64,000 bases of DNA from Gaiellasilicea sp963761905 (GTDB lineage: Bacteria; Actinomycetota; Thermoleophilia; Gaiellales; Gaiellaceae): assembly GCA_963761905.1 (NCBI GenBank), contig CAVXIQ010000005.1, forward strand, positions 310,001 to 374,000, given 5' to 3'. A model generated the notes under the pieces. It saw only the letters and a program-made list of their open reading frames with translations, ran no database searches and was not told the origin of the DNA. A program made the position numbers and the translations under genes. Below, piece by piece: positions 43,550 to 52,786 of the stretch (position 1 is its first letter; each line of letters starts with the position of its first letter).

Positions 43550-44263
43550 TCACAGCACGGGCCTGAGTAGTCCGCGGCCCGCGAACCCGACCGTTCGGTC
43601 GAGGGTGACGAGAAACCGTGCCCCGACGAACGGGATCCCGTCGAGCGCCCAGAGCGTTTCGGCGTTCGCCCACGCAGCTCGTCTCGCCGCGCGGACGTTC
43701 CACATCGCGAGCACGTCGTCGAGCCGTCCAAGCGCCTCGTCGGCGACCCCGACGACTCCGCGCGACAGCTCCGTCTTGACCCGTTCCTCGGTCTCTGCGA
43801 GAAGCGTGTCGATCCGGCCGAAGTCGGCGTGCTGCGGGCAGCCGCGCCTGGGCTCGATCCGCCGCGAGCGGCAGGTCGAGACGAGCGCGAGCGGCAGGTC
43901 GCGGTTGATGTGCGCGTTCATTCCGGCGAGCGCGAACTGGATCGGCAGGATGCCCCGGCGCGAGCGTGCCTCGAACAGCGCCCGCCACGCGCGGGGCACC
44001 CGCCCGCGCCCCCGCACGTGGTTCGCGAGCGCCTCGAAATAGAGGTTCGCGAAGACGACGTCGAGCCAGCGCACGAACGGAGGATCGGCGAACACGCCGG
44101 GTCGGGCGGCCTCCACCACCGCCTCCGTGACGGCGAGGTAGAGCCGGTTGAAGCACGCGATCCCGTCAGCCCGTGGCAGCGCGGCATCGAGTGCCTGCAT
44201 CCGCTCCACGACGTCCGCGATCCGGGCGGCAGCCGGGGCGCGCAGCACCTGCTCCAGGGTCAT
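43550..44263 (-). CDS. DUF5995 family protein
   Basis: A 237-residue soluble helical protein. Recognisable pieces are 'MQALDAALPRADGIACFNRL', 'YLAVTEAV', 'FANLYFEALANHVRGRGRVP', 'FALAGMNAHINRDLPLALV' and 'AWANAETLWALDGIPFVG'. The 'GMNAHINRDL' motif carries conserved His/Asn/Asp residues that could form a metal or active site. DUF5995 proteins occur mainly in Actinobacteria and have no assigned function. It is divergent from prfA, with the two -10 boxes overlapping. Confidence 0.75.
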   Translation of the reverse strand: MTLEQVLRAPAAARIADVVERMQALDAALPRADGIACFNRLYLAVTEAVVEAARPGVFADPPFVRWLDVVFANLYFEALANHVRGRGRVPRAWRALFEARSRRGILPIQFALAGMNAHINRDLPLALVSTCRSRRIEPRRGCPQHADFGRIDTLLAETEERVKTELSRGVVGVADEALGRLDDVLAMWNVRAARRAAWANAETLWALDGIPFVGARFLVTLDRTVGFAGRGLLRPVL

Positions 44264-44271
44264 CGCTGCAC

Positions 44272-44278
44272 TACCCTA
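44272..44278. promoter_or_regulatory. overlapping divergent -10 boxes
   Basis: TACCCT (plus, 44272-44277) lies 7 nt before GTG 44285 of prfA. TAGGGT (minus, 44278-44273) lies 9 nt before ATG 44263 of the DUF5995 gene. Only one polymerase could occupy the site at a time. Confidence 0.4.
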
Positions 44279-44284
44279 CGGCCC

Positions 44285-45322
44285 GTGGCCGCCATCGACC
44301 AGCTGATCGACGACCTCGAGCGCTCGTACGAAGACGTGCGCGCCCGCATGTCCGATCCCACGGTCTACAACGACCATCGTGAGGCTGCCGAGGTGGGACG
44401 TCGGCTGAAGGAGCTGGAAGCGCCGCACAAGCTCGCGCAGCAGTGGCGACAGGCGAGCGCCGACCTCGACGCCGCCCGTGGCGACGCCGAGCTCGCCTCG
44501 CTCGCGGACGATCTGGCCTCGGACGTGGCGCGGCTGGAGGAGGAGCTGAAGCTCGCGCTCGTCGAGACCGATCCGGCCGACGCCAAGGACGTGATCCTCG
44601 AGATCCGCTCCGGCGTCGGCGGCGACGAGGCCGCGATCTGGGCGGGCGACATCCTCCGGATGCTGACCCGCTACGCCGAGCGGCGCGGCTTCAAGACGGA
44701 GCTCCTCTCGGCGAACGAGAGCGAGAGCGGCGGCTTCAAGGAGGTCGTCTTCGCCGTGAAGGGCGACGGTGCCTACTCCGTCTTCAAGTACGAGGGCGGG
44801 ACTCACCGCGTCCAGCGGGTCCCGGAGACCGAGAGCCAGGGCCGGATCCACACCTCGACGGCGACGGTCGCCGTGATGCCCGAGGTGGAGGAGATCGACG
44901 TCGAGCTCGACGAGAACGATCTCAAGATCGACGTCTATCGCTCGACCGGGCCAGGCGGCCAGAGCGTGAACACGACCGACTCGGCGGTTCGGATCACGCA
45001 CGTGCCCACCGGGATCGTCGTCGCGATGCAGGACGAGAAATCGCAGCTCCAGAACAAGGTGAAGGCGCTCCGCGTCCTGCGCGCCCGGATCTACGAGGCC
45101 GAGCGCGAGCGCCAGCAGGCCGAGCTCTCCGCCGCGCGCAAGTCGCAGATCGGCTCCGGCGAGCGCGCCGAGAAGATCCGCACGTACAACTATCCCGACA
45201 GCCGGGTCACCGACCATCGCGTCAAGGTGACGCTGAACCTGGAGAAGGTGCTGCCGGGCGGGCTCGACGACTTCACGGAAGCGCTCAAATCCGAGGAGCA
45301 GCGGCGGGCGCTCGAGTCGTGA
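44285..45322 (+). CDS. prfA: peptide chain release factor 1
   Basis: 345 residues. Reads UAA/UAG stop codons and triggers peptide release. The catalytic GGQ is in 'RSTGPGGQSVNTTDSAV'. The N-terminal coiled region and 'LEIRSGVGGDEAAIWAGDIL' are normal, and 'EKIRTYNYPDSRVTDHR' is the conserved RF1 end. It starts leaderless at GTG 44285. Its stop overlaps the start of prmC, which methylates the GGQ glutamine. Confidence 0.96.
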   Translation: MAAIDQLIDDLERSYEDVRARMSDPTVYNDHREAAEVGRRLKELEAPHKLAQQWRQASADLDAARGDAELASLADDLASDVARLEEELKLALVETDPADAKDVILEIRSGVGGDEAAIWAGDILRMLTRYAERRGFKTELLSANESESGGFKEVVFAVKGDGAYSVFKYEGGTHRVQRVPETESQGRIHTSTATVAVMPEVEEIDVELDENDLKIDVYRSTGPGGQSVNTTDSAVRITHVPTGIVVAMQDEKSQLQNKVKALRVLRARIYEAERERQQAELSAARKSQIGSGERAEKIRTYNYPDSRVTDHRVKVTLNLEKVLPGGLDDFTEALKSEEQRRALES

Positions 45323-46141
45323 CGCTCGGCGAGGTCCTGCGCCTCGCCGCCGACCACCTGGCCAAGACCTCGGAGACCGGCAGGCTCGACGCCGAGCTGC
45401 TGCTCGCGCACGTGCTGGGACGGAGCCGGATCGAGCTCTACACCGACTTCGACCGCCCGCTCGACGAGACACGAGGTGAGCGCGTTTCGAGAGCTCGTGC
45501 GCCGCCGCGCGCAGCACGAGCCGGTCGCGTACATCCTCGGCGAGTGGGGCTTCCGCCGGCTGACGTTGCTCGTCGACGCGCGCGCCCTGATCCCGCGCCC
45601 CGAGACGGAGATCGTCGTCGAGCGCTGCCTCGAGCGGCTACGCGGGATCGAGCGGCCCTCGGTGCTCGACGTCGGCACGGGCACGGGCGCAATCGCCCTG
45701 GCGATCGCCGACGAGCACGGGGGAGCTCGGGTGACGGCGATCGACGTCTCCGCCGACGCGCTCGAGCTCGCTCGCGCCAACGTGGAGCGCACGGGCATCG
45801 ACATCGAGCTGCTCGAGCACGATCTCGGCCAAGGCCTCGCGGGTGGACCGTACGACCTCGTCGTCGCCAATCCGCCCTACGTCGACCCGGCCGACCTGGA
45901 GGGGCTGATGCCGGACGTGCGCGACTACGAGCCGCACGTCGCGCTCGTCGGCGTCGGCGCCACCGAGTCCATCTCGCGCTCGGCGAAGGACGTGCTTCGA
46001 CCCGGCGGCTGGCTCGTCTTCGAGGTGGGGGAGGGCCAGGCCGAGCAGACGCTCGAGCTGCTCCGCGAGCTCGGCTACCGCGACGGCCGGACGACGCCGG
46101 ACCTCTCCGGTCGCGAGCGGGTCGTCGAGGCCCAGCGATGA
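45319..46141 (+). CDS. prmC: peptide chain release factor N5-glutamine methyltransferase, frameshifted
   Basis: Methylates the GGQ glutamine of release factors. The N-terminal helical domain ('LGEVLRLAADHLAKTSETGR', 'LDAELLLAHVLGRSRIELYT') is followed by a frame change near 45472. The catalytic domain then has 'LIPRPETEIVVERCLERLR', SAM motif 'VLDVGTGTGAIALAIADEHG' and the diagnostic 'DLVVANPPYVDP'. Starting at GTG 45319, it overlaps prfA by 4 bp. Its stop overlaps the next start, giving the common prfA-prmC-tsaC order. Confidence 0.92.
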
Positions 46142-46743
46142 GCTCGACCCTCGACGAGGCCGTCGCCGCTCTCCGAGCGGGCGGAGTCGCGATCGTGCCG
46201 ACGGACACGGTCTACGGCCTTGCTGCAGATCCGGAGTCGGCCGACGCGGTGCGAGAGCTCTCCAGCCTGAAGCGGCGCGCCGAGACTCAACCGATCGCGC
46301 TCGTCGGCGCCGACCTCGAGGAGCTCGTCGCACGGATCCCGGAGCTGCGGGGCCGGTCGGCCACGATCGCCGGCGCGCTTCTGCCGGGCCCATACACGCT
46401 CGTCCTGCCGAACCCGAGCAGACGCTACGGCTGGCTCGCCGGGTCGCACCCGACCACGATCGGGATCCGGGTCCCCGAGCTGGCCGGCGTCGCGCGCCGG
46501 CTGTTCGAGCAGGTCGGGGCGCTCGCCGCCACGAGCGCGAACCTGACCGGAGAAGCCGATCCACGCACGCTCGACGAGGTCCCGGCCGAGCTCCGCTCGG
46601 CCGCGGCGGCGCTCCTCGACGCCGGGCCGCTGCCGGGCACGCCGTCCACGGTTCTCGACTTCACCCGCGCCGAGCCGAGGATCCTCCGTGAGGGAGCAGC
46701 CTCGGGCGTCGAGGCGCTCCGGATCGTCGCCTCAGTCCTCTAG
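46138..46743 (+). CDS. tsaC: threonylcarbamoyl-AMP synthase (Sua5/YrdC)
   Basis: A 201-residue YrdC domain that makes threonylcarbamoyl-AMP for the tRNA t6A37 modification. The fold's signature is complete: 'GGVAIVPTDTVYGLAADPES', 'SSLKRRAETQPIALVG', 'LLPGPYTLVLPNPSRRYG' and 'TIGIRVPELAGVARRLF', ending near 'PSTVLDFTRAEPRILREG'. The C-terminal Sua5 domain is absent, so it is the short TsaC form. The ATG overlaps the prmC stop. Confidence 0.93.
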   Translation: MSSTLDEAVAALRAGGVAIVPTDTVYGLAADPESADAVRELSSLKRRAETQPIALVGADLEELVARIPELRGRSATIAGALLPGPYTLVLPNPSRRYGWLAGSHPTTIGIRVPELAGVARRLFEQVGALAATSANLTGEADPRTLDEVPAELRSAAAALLDAGPLPGTPSTVLDFTRAEPRILREGAASGVEALRIVASVL

Positions 46744-46787
46744 CATCGGTTCGACCTCGTCGAAGGAGCCCAGGAAGGGAACCCAGC

Positions 46788-48076
46788 ATGGCCGTCGCCC
46801 AGCACTCGCTCGACCAGCTCCGTGCCGCCGGTCTCTCCGAGATCGACCCTGAGATCGCCGCTCTCCTCGGCCGCGAGCTCGACCGGCAGCGCGACCAGAT
46901 CGAGTTGATCGCGTCGGAGAACTTCACCTGGCCGAGCGTGCTCGAGGCGATCGGCTCCGTGCCGACGAACAAGTACGCCGAGGGGTATCCGGGGAAGCGC
47001 TACTACGGCGGGTGCGAGGTGGTCGACGAGATCGAGCAGCTCGCGATCGACCGGGCGAAGGAGCTCTTCGGCGCCGAGCACGCGAACGTGCAGCCGCATG
47101 CCGGCGCCCAGGCCAACATGGCCGCCTATTTCGGCCTGCTCACGCCCGGCGACACGATCCTTTCGTTGCGGCTCGACCACGGCGGGCATCTCACGCACGG
47201 CCTCAAGGTGAACTTCTCGGGGCGGCTGTACACGATCGTCCACTACGGCGTCTCCCGCGAGACGAACCTCGTGGACTACGGCGAGGTGCTCGAGCTCGCC
47301 CGCGAGCACCGGCCGCGGCTGATCGTCTGCGGCGGCTCCGCCTATCCGCGCACCGTCGACACGGCCGAGTTCCGCAAGATCGCCGACGAGGTCGATGCGC
47401 TCCTCATGTGCGACATGGCTCACTTCTCCGGGCTCGTCGCGGCCGGCCTCCACCCGAACCCGGTCGAGCACTGCGACGTCGTCACGTCGACCACGCACAA
47501 GACCCTGGCCGGGCCTCGCGCCGGCTTCGTCCTGTGCCGTTCCGAGCACGCGCAGGCGATCGACCGCGCCGTCTTCCCGGGGATGCAGGGCGGGCCGCTC
47601 GAGCACGCAATCGCCGCGAAGGCCGCCTGCTTCCGGATCGCCGCGCTCGGAGGCGTTCCGCGACTACCAGACTCAGGTGCGGGCGAATGCCGACGCCTTG
47701 TCCGAGGAGCTGATCGAGCGGCGGGCTCGACGTGCTGACCGGCGGCACCGACACGCATCTGCTCCAGCTCGACCTGCGTGCGACCGACTGGACGGGCGCG
47801 GGCGCGGAGGAGCGGCTCGACGAGGTGAAGCTGACCGTGAACCGGAACACGGTTCCCTTCGACGAGCGGCCGCCGACCGTGGCTTCCGGAGTTCGGATCG
47901 GGACGCCGGCCGCGACGATGCGGGGCTTCGACGAGGAGGACTTCCGCGAGGTCGCGCGGATCATCGTCGGCGCGCTCGGAGACGGCGACGAGACCGAGCT
48001 CGCCGGCCGTGCACAGGCGCTGTGCGGCAAGCGCCCGCTCTATGCGGGCTTCCGCGGCTACTGCTCCTACGCATGA
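46788..48076 (+). CDS. glyA: serine hydroxymethyltransferase, two frameshifts
   Basis: PLP enzyme interconverting serine and glycine with tetrahydrofolate. The first two-thirds are intact: 'IELIASENFTWPSVLEAIGS', 'TNKYAEGYPGKRYYGGCEVV', 'NVQPHAGAQANMAAYF' and the PLP Lys in 'VTSTTHKTLAGPRAG'. Frame changes near 47655 and 47728 enclose 'AFRDYQTQVRANADALSEEL', after which 'LTGGTDTHLLQLDL', 'NTVPFDERPPTVASGVRIGT' and 'TMRGFDEEDFREVARII' finish the protein. As glyA is essential in most bacteria, sequencing error is the likely cause. A clear leader (TAGCAT at 46741, purine-rich site near 46772) precedes ATG 46788. Confidence 0.93.
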
Positions 48077-48702
48077 CGAACCTCACCGAGGTCACGCACC
48101 CGCTGGTGCAGCACAAGCTCGGGCTCCTCCGCGACGTGACGACGAACACGCACATGTTCCGCCAGCTCGTGAACGAGCTGACCCTGCTCCTCACCTACGA
48201 GGCGACGCTGGATCTCGCCACCGAGGAGGTCGAGATCGAGACGCCGCTCGAGCACACGACGGCGCAACGCATCTCCGGCAAGAAGGTCGCGATCTGCCCG
48301 ATCCTGCGCGCCGGCATGGGGATGCTCGACGGAGTCCTCTCGCTGATCTCGGGAGCGCGCGTCGGCTTCATCGGCCTCTACCGCAACGAGGAGACCCTCG
48401 AGCCGGTCGAGTACTACGTGAAGCTGCCGGGTGACATCGCGGAGCGCGACGTGATCCTGCTCGACCCGATGCTCGCGACCGGCAACTCGACCGCTGCGGC
48501 GGTCGCCCGGGTGAAGGAAGCCGGCGCGAACTCGATCCGGCTGATCGCCCTGATCGCCGCGCCCGAGGGGATCGAGCGGATCCACGGCGAGCATCCCGAG
48601 GTGCACATCGTCGTCGCCGGGATCGATCAGGGGCTGAACGAGAAGGGCTACATCGTGCCGGGGCTCGGCGACGCAGGCGACCGTCTTTACGGCACGAAGT
48701 AG
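48073..48702 (+). CDS. upp: uracil phosphoribosyltransferase
   Basis: 209 residues. Salvages uracil with PRPP to UMP. 'HPLVQHKLGLLRDVTTNTHM', 'ICPILRAGMGMLDGVLSLI', 'GLYRNEETLEPVEYYVKLP', the PRPP loop 'ILLDPMLATGNSTAAAVARV' and the C-terminal uracil-binding 'GYIVPGLGDAGDRLYGT' are all present. It overlaps glyA by 4 bp, so the two are co-translated. Confidence 0.96.
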   Translation: MTNLTEVTHPLVQHKLGLLRDVTTNTHMFRQLVNELTLLLTYEATLDLATEEVEIETPLEHTTAQRISGKKVAICPILRAGMGMLDGVLSLISGARVGFIGLYRNEETLEPVEYYVKLPGDIAERDVILLDPMLATGNSTAAAVARVKEAGANSIRLIALIAAPEGIERIHGEHPEVHIVVAGIDQGLNEKGYIVPGLGDAGDRLYGTK

Positions 48703-48709
48703 GGCGCTC

Positions 48710-49828
48710 GTGCCGCAAGAGCTCCTCGACAACCCGGAAGTCCTCTACGGGGCGGTCGTCGCGTTCGTGATCGTGATCCTGCTGACGCCGGCCGTCGGCG
48801 GGATGGCGCGGCTCCTGGGTGTCGTCGACGTGCCCGAGAAGCGCCGGCTGAACGTCAACCCGATTCCGCGGCTCGGCGGGATCGCCATCTTCTTCGGGGT
48901 CTTCGTCCCCGCGCTCGCCTTCCTCGATCTCGGGAGCGAGACGCGTGGCGTCCTGCTCGGGGCGGCGGTGGCGACGATCGTCGGCGCGATCGACGACTTC
49001 CGGGTGCTGAAGCCTGGCCGAAAGCTCGGCGGCCAGGTGCTCGCGGCCGCGATTCCTCCGTTCTTCGGCGTCTGGATCGACCACTTCACGTTTCCGTTGG
49101 TCGGCGCCGTCGACCTGCCGGCCACAATCGGCGTACCGCTGACGATGCTCTGGATCGTCGCGGTCATGAACATGGTCAACTTCCTCGACGGGATGGACGG
49201 CCTGGCTGCCGGGGTGTGCGGAATCTCCGCCGCCACGTATGCGATCCTCGCCCTCTCGCTCGGGAAGACCGACCCTGCGATCCTCTCCGCGATCGTCGCC
49301 GGCGCGTGTCTCGGCTTCCTCCGCCACAACTTCTTCCCGGCCCGGATCTTCATGGGCGACTCCGGCGCGCTCACGCTCGGGTTCCTGCTCGCCGCGATCT
49401 CGGTGCAGGGTCTCTTCAAGACCGCGTCGACGATCGTGCTCTTCCTGCCTCTGCTCGTCCTCGCGGTGCCGATCCTCGACACCTCGTTCGTCGTCGCGCG
49501 ACGGCTGAAGAACCGCGAGCGGCTCTCCGCCCCCGACCAGTCCCACCTCCATTTTCGCTTCCTCCGCCGCGGCTTCTCGCAGCGCCGGGCGACCGTGACG
49601 ATGTGGGCGTGGTGCGCGACCCTCGCGGGTGCGGCGCTCGCGACCCGGTTCATTCCGTTCCGCGCCGGCGGCGAATGGCATCTCTGGGAGACGATCGCGG
49701 CGGTGGCGATCGCCTTCGCAGCGCTCGGCTTCTCCCTCTACGTCGTCTACCTGCTCGAGATCGTCAAGCTCGCGAACCCGCGCGTGCGCCGAACCGAGGA
49801 AGCGGCCCGCCACCGTCGCTCGGCCTGA
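48710..49828 (+). CDS. WecA/TagO-like undecaprenyl-phosphate sugar-1-phosphate transferase
   Basis: A 372-residue polyprenyl-phosphate transferase with about ten membrane helices. It starts cell-envelope glycan assembly by moving a sugar-1-phosphate from a UDP-sugar to the lipid carrier. Conserved cytoplasmic motifs are 'PIPRLGGIAIFFGVFVP', the Asp pair in 'VGAIDDFRVLKPGRKLG', 'NMVNFLDGMDGLAAGVCGIS', 'RIFMGDSGALTLGFLLAA' and 'PDQSHLHFRFLRRGFSQRRA' (the HxH-type loop). The WecA-type loop favours the GlcNAc-1-P class over MraY. It follows upp closely and precedes an intrinsic terminator. Confidence 0.88.
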   Translation: MPQELLDNPEVLYGAVVAFVIVILLTPAVGGMARLLGVVDVPEKRRLNVNPIPRLGGIAIFFGVFVPALAFLDLGSETRGVLLGAAVATIVGAIDDFRVLKPGRKLGGQVLAAAIPPFFGVWIDHFTFPLVGAVDLPATIGVPLTMLWIVAVMNMVNFLDGMDGLAAGVCGISAATYAILALSLGKTDPAILSAIVAGACLGFLRHNFFPARIFMGDSGALTLGFLLAAISVQGLFKTASTIVLFLPLLVLAVPILDTSFVVARRLKNRERLSAPDQSHLHFRFLRRGFSQRRATVTMWAWCATLAGAALATRFIPFRAGGEWHLWETIAAVAIAFAALGFSLYVVYLLEIVKLANPRVRRTEEAARHRRSA

Positions 49829-49851
49829 TTCCGATCGTACAAAGTCCGAGG

Positions 49852-49875
49852 AAAAGCCGTAAAGACAGGCTTTTT
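49852..49875 (+). terminator. intrinsic terminator between wecA-like and atp genes
   Basis: Stem AAAAGCC (49852-49858) pairs with GGCTTTT (49868-49874), with a 9-nt loop and a T-run at 49871-49875. It insulates the atp promoter just downstream. Confidence 0.6.
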
Positions 49876-49902
49876 CGCTGTCACAATCTCGTCGCGCTTT
49901 GG

Positions 49903-49908
49903 TATGCT
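49903..49908 (+). promoter_or_regulatory. -10 box TATGCT of the atp operon
   Basis: TATGCT lies 8 nt before ATG 49917. Together with the terminator upstream it marks the start of the ATP synthase transcription unit. Confidence 0.5.
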
Positions 49909-49916
49909 GGCCGCGG

Positions 49917-50120
49917 ATGGAGCCCGCCAACTCTCGCTCGAGCCTCAGCCTCGCGGGCGCCGGCTCCGTCCTGATCGGGACGACGCTCGCCGTGATCGCG
50001 ATCGCCGCCGGGGTCGGCTGGCTGCTCGGCAACGCCGCCTACGGCTTCCTCGTCGGCGCGATTCTCGGGATCCCGGTCGGCGTCTTCATGACCTACAAGC
50101 GCTACGGGCACGCCGTCTGA
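49917..50120 (+). CDS. AtpZ/AtpI-like small membrane protein
   Basis: A 67-residue protein with two membrane helices ('LIGTTLAVIAIAAGVGWLLG' and 'GFLVGAILGIPVGVFMTYK') joined by a short turn, the fold of AtpZ/AtpI assembly factors that precede atpB. Such proteins help c-ring assembly or Mg2+/Ca2+ handling. It is preceded by a leaderless promoter and its stop overlaps the next start (TGATG). Confidence 0.75.
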   Translation: MEPANSRSSLSLAGAGSVLIGTTLAVIAIAAGVGWLLGNAAYGFLVGAILGIPVGVFMTYKRYGHAV

Positions 50121-50512
50121 TGGCAGGCGTCTTCGCCACCCCGAGGCCGCTACCGAGCCCGACGATCCCCCTGCTTGCCGGCGCCGCGGTCGTCGTCCTC
50201 GCGCTGCCCGTCTTCCTCGCAGCCGGGTGGTCGTTGCGCGCCTGGCTGATCGGCGGCGTCCTCTGGGCCGCCTCGCGCCTGCTCGCGCTCCTACTGACGC
50301 ACCTCGTCCCGACCGCGGGTAACCTCGCCGCCGGAGGAGTGATGGGCTTCGGCATGACCTTTCGAGCGCTTGCGGTGATGGTCGTCGTGGTGGTGCTCGC
50401 AGCAACGGACGCGCAGCTCGCGCTCGCCGTCCTCCTGCTGTACGCGCTCGCCTACACGCTCGAGCTGGCCGTCTCGCTGGCCCTCTACTTCTCGGCGGAT
50501 CCTGCTCGATGA
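50120..50512 (+). CDS. AtpI-like four-helix membrane protein
   Basis: 130 residues with four predicted membrane helices: 'IPLLAGAAVVVLALPVFLAA', 'WLIGGVLWAASRLLALLL', 'FGMTFRALAVMVVVVVLAAT' and 'ALAVLLLYALAYTLELAVSL'. Position (after the AtpZ-like gene, overlapping atpB by 4 bp) and topology match ATP synthase subunit I. Sequence similarity is weak, so the assignment rests on context. Confidence 0.6.
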   Translation: MAGVFATPRPLPSPTIPLLAGAAVVVLALPVFLAAGWSLRAWLIGGVLWAASRLLALLLTHLVPTAGNLAAGGVMGFGMTFRALAVMVVVVVLAATDAQLALAVLLLYALAYTLELAVSLALYFSADPAR

Positions 50513-51402
50513 AGCGGCTGCTCACCCTCGCGCTGACGCTCTGGCTCGCGCTTCCCTCGCTCGCGCTCGCCTCGAGCGCCGAAGGCGTCGAGGAGGAGGA
50601 GTTCAACCCGGAGCACGACTTCGAGGTCGGCGAATGGATCCCGATCCACATCGGCCCGCTCGACCTCTCGATCAACAAGGCCGTCGCCTACCTGATGCTC
50701 GCGACCGTGGTCACGATCACGCTCGGGATCGTCCTGATGCGGATCAAGGTCGGCTCGAAGAACGACCCGTCGCGCCGCCAGGCGGCGGGCGAGATCGTCT
50801 ACGAGATCGCCCAGACGCAGGTCGCCGAGCAGGGGCTGCCGCACAAGTCGATCGGCCGCTGGTTCCCCTACGTCGCGACGCTGATGCTCTTCATCTGGGT
50901 CGTGAACATGCTGGGCTTCATCCCGCTGCCGCTCTCGAACGAGACCTTCGAGCTCTGGGGGGTCGAGCTACCGACGCTCGCTGTCTACGCCGCCACCTCG
51001 TCGATCTCCGTCACGCTCGCGCTCGCGCTGATGACCTTCGTCTTCACCCACGTCGAGGGGATCCGCCACAACGGCCCGGTCAAGTACTTCAAGAGCTGGA
51101 TCCCGGACGTGCCGAAGGCGATGTACCCGCTGATCGTGCCGCTCGAGATCCTCGGCCAGTTCATGCGCCTGATCAGCCTCTCCGTCCGGCTCTACGCGAA
51201 CATGCTCGCCGGCCACATGCTGATCCTGACCTTCATCGGCCTCATCTTCGTGATCGGGAACCTCGGAATCGCCGTGCTCGCCATCCCGGCTGCCGCGACG
51301 TTCTACCTGTTCGAGGTCGTGATCGTCGTCTCGATCCAGGCGTTCATCTTCGCCGCTCTCTCCGCGATCTACATCGGCTCGGCGATCGAGCCGGAGCATT
51401 GA
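50509..51402 (+). CDS. atpB: F0 ATP synthase subunit a
   Basis: A 297-residue proton-channel subunit. The essential arginine is Arg227 in 'LISLSVRLYANMLAGHMLI'. 'IGRWFPYVATLMLFIWVVNM' and 'LGFIPLP' are the conserved central helix, and 'FYLFEVVIVVSIQAFIFAAL' the last helices. The first 25 residues resemble a signal-like helix followed by an acidic stretch ('AEGVEEEEFNPEHDFEVGEW') on the outer side. Normal length. It overlaps the AtpI-like gene. Confidence 0.95.
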   Translation: MKRLLTLALTLWLALPSLALASSAEGVEEEEFNPEHDFEVGEWIPIHIGPLDLSINKAVAYLMLATVVTITLGIVLMRIKVGSKNDPSRRQAAGEIVYEIAQTQVAEQGLPHKSIGRWFPYVATLMLFIWVVNMLGFIPLPLSNETFELWGVELPTLAVYAATSSISVTLALALMTFVFTHVEGIRHNGPVKYFKSWIPDVPKAMYPLIVPLEILGQFMRLISLSVRLYANMLAGHMLILTFIGLIFVIGNLGIAVLAIPAAATFYLFEVVIVVSIQAFIFAALSAIYIGSAIEPEH

Positions 51403-51435
51403 TCTCTCGCTAACCCCCAAGGAGGACACCGCTTC

Positions 51436-51696
51436 ATGTTCACACTGCTCGCTCAAGAAGCCGCCTCGAACGTCGACGCCGGCAAGGCGATCGCGCTCGC
51501 ACTCGGCATCGGCCTCGGCTCGCTCGGCGCCGGGATCGGGATCGGCAACATCTTCGGCTCGATGATCCAGGCGGTCGCCCGGCAGCCCGAGCTCCGCGGC
51601 GAGCTGACCGGGATCCAGTGGCTCGGCTTCGCGCTGACCGAGGCCGTCGTCTTCTACGGCCTGATCGGCGGCCTGCTCGCCTACGTGCTGGTCTAG
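51436..51696 (+). CDS. atpE: F0 ATP synthase subunit c
   Basis: An 86-residue c-ring subunit with two helices. The ion-binding carboxylate is Glu69 in 'LGFALTEAVVFYGLIGGLLA', and the F1-contact loop is Arg-Gln-Pro at 49-51. The Na+-type signature (Glu-Ser/Thr with an upstream Gln) is absent, so a proton ring is expected. The Shine-Dalgarno AAGGAGG (51419-51425) is the strongest in the operon, fitting the 8-15-fold copy number of c. Confidence 0.95.
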   Translation: MFTLLAQEAASNVDAGKAIALALGIGLGSLGAGIGIGNIFGSMIQAVARQPELRGELTGIQWLGFALTEAVVFYGLIGGLLAYVLV

Positions 51697-51698
51697 TC

Positions 51699-52247
51699 AT
51701 GACCGTCGCCGCCTCAGCCTTGTTGCTTGCGGCTTCGCCGCTGATCGACGTGGTCCCGGGTCTGATGATCTGGACGCTCGTCTGCTTCGCGATCACCTTC
51801 TTCGTCCTCCGCAAGTTCGCGTTCGGGCCGATCCAGGCGATGATCGACGCGCGCCGTGAGCGGATCCGGACCTCCGTCGAGGAGGCAGAGCACGCTCGAG
51901 CCGAGGCGCGGCGGCTGCTCGAGGAGCACAAGGTGCTGATCGGGCAGGCGAAGAACGAGGCGGGGGAGATCCTCGCCGAGGCGCGGAAGGTGGCGGACTC
52001 GCAGCGCGATCGCGCCCGCGAGGAGGTCGAGGTCGACCGGCAGCGCCGGCTCGAGGACACGCGGAAGCAGATCGAGGCCGAGACGGCGCGGGCGCTCGAC
52101 CAGATCCGGTCCGAGGTCGCCGACCTGACGCTCGTCGCCACGAGCAAGGTCACCGGCAAGGTGCTCGATCGCGACGACCACCGCAAGCTGATCGAGGATG
52201 CGATCGGCGAGCTCGACTTCTCGGCGCTCGAGCAGGAACGGGTCTAG
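51699..52247 (+). CDS. atpF: F0 ATP synthase subunit b
   Basis: A 182-residue peripheral stalk. One N-terminal membrane helix ('VPGLMIWTLVCFAITFFVLR') precedes a long charged coiled coil ('RRERIRTSVEEAEHARAEAR', 'AKNEAGEILAEARKVADSQR') and the C-terminal delta-binding end. ATG 51699 follows the atpE stop by 2 bp. Only one b gene is present, with no b'. Confidence 0.94.
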   Translation: MTVAASALLLAASPLIDVVPGLMIWTLVCFAITFFVLRKFAFGPIQAMIDARRERIRTSVEEAEHARAEARRLLEEHKVLIGQAKNEAGEILAEARKVADSQRDRAREEVEVDRQRRLEDTRKQIEAETARALDQIRSEVADLTLVATSKVTGKVLDRDDHRKLIEDAIGELDFSALEQERV

Positions 52248-52252
52248 CGGCC

Positions 52253-52786
52253 TTGGCGGTCTCCCACCGGATGTACGCGCGGTCCCTCTTCCAGGCCGCG
52301 CAGGCACAGGGCAGGTTGACCGCCGTGCACGAGGAGCTGGGCGATTTCGCCGCCGCGATCGGGGCCGTGCCCGAGCTCCGCAACGTGCTCTCGAACCCGG
52401 AGCTCGACGCCCGGTCGAAGGCCGACGTGCTCGGGGACATCCTCGGCGACGCCGACGAGCTCACCCGCAACTTCGTCCTGCTCGTCGCGGAGAAGGGCCG
52501 TGCCGGCGAGCTCGAGGAGATCTACCGCGAGCTCGACCGCCTCGTCGCGGCGGAGGAGAAGCGGCTGAACGTGGAGCTGACGACCGCCTACGAGCTCTCC
52601 GAGGAGGAGGCGGCGTCGATCCTGAAGAAGATCGAGCAGGCGTCCGGCCGCTCGGTCGAGGCGACGCGCAAGGTGGATCCGTCCCTGATCGGCGGGATCG
52701 TCCTCCGGGCGGGCACGCTGCGCGTGGACGCGAGCGTGCGCGGCCGGATCGAGCAGCTCCGGCACGACCTCGTCAGGGGGCGTTGA
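52253..52786 (+). CDS. atpH: F1 ATP synthase subunit delta
   Basis: A 177-residue helical subunit that joins the stalk to F1. It starts at TTG 52253. 'HRMYARSLFQAAQAQGRLTA', 'LRNVLSNPELDARSKADVLG' and the C-terminal 'VDPSLIGGIVLRAGTLRVDA' (GGI/V motif) identify it. An antisense gene overlaps its last 14 bp. The atp gene order breaks here: atpA resumes only 1.2 kb downstream. Confidence 0.94.
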   Translation: MAVSHRMYARSLFQAAQAQGRLTAVHEELGDFAAAIGAVPELRNVLSNPELDARSKADVLGDILGDADELTRNFVLLVAEKGRAGELEEIYRELDRLVAAEEKRLNVELTTAYELSEEEAASILKKIEQASGRSVEATRKVDPSLIGGIVLRAGTLRVDASVRGRIEQLRHDLVRGR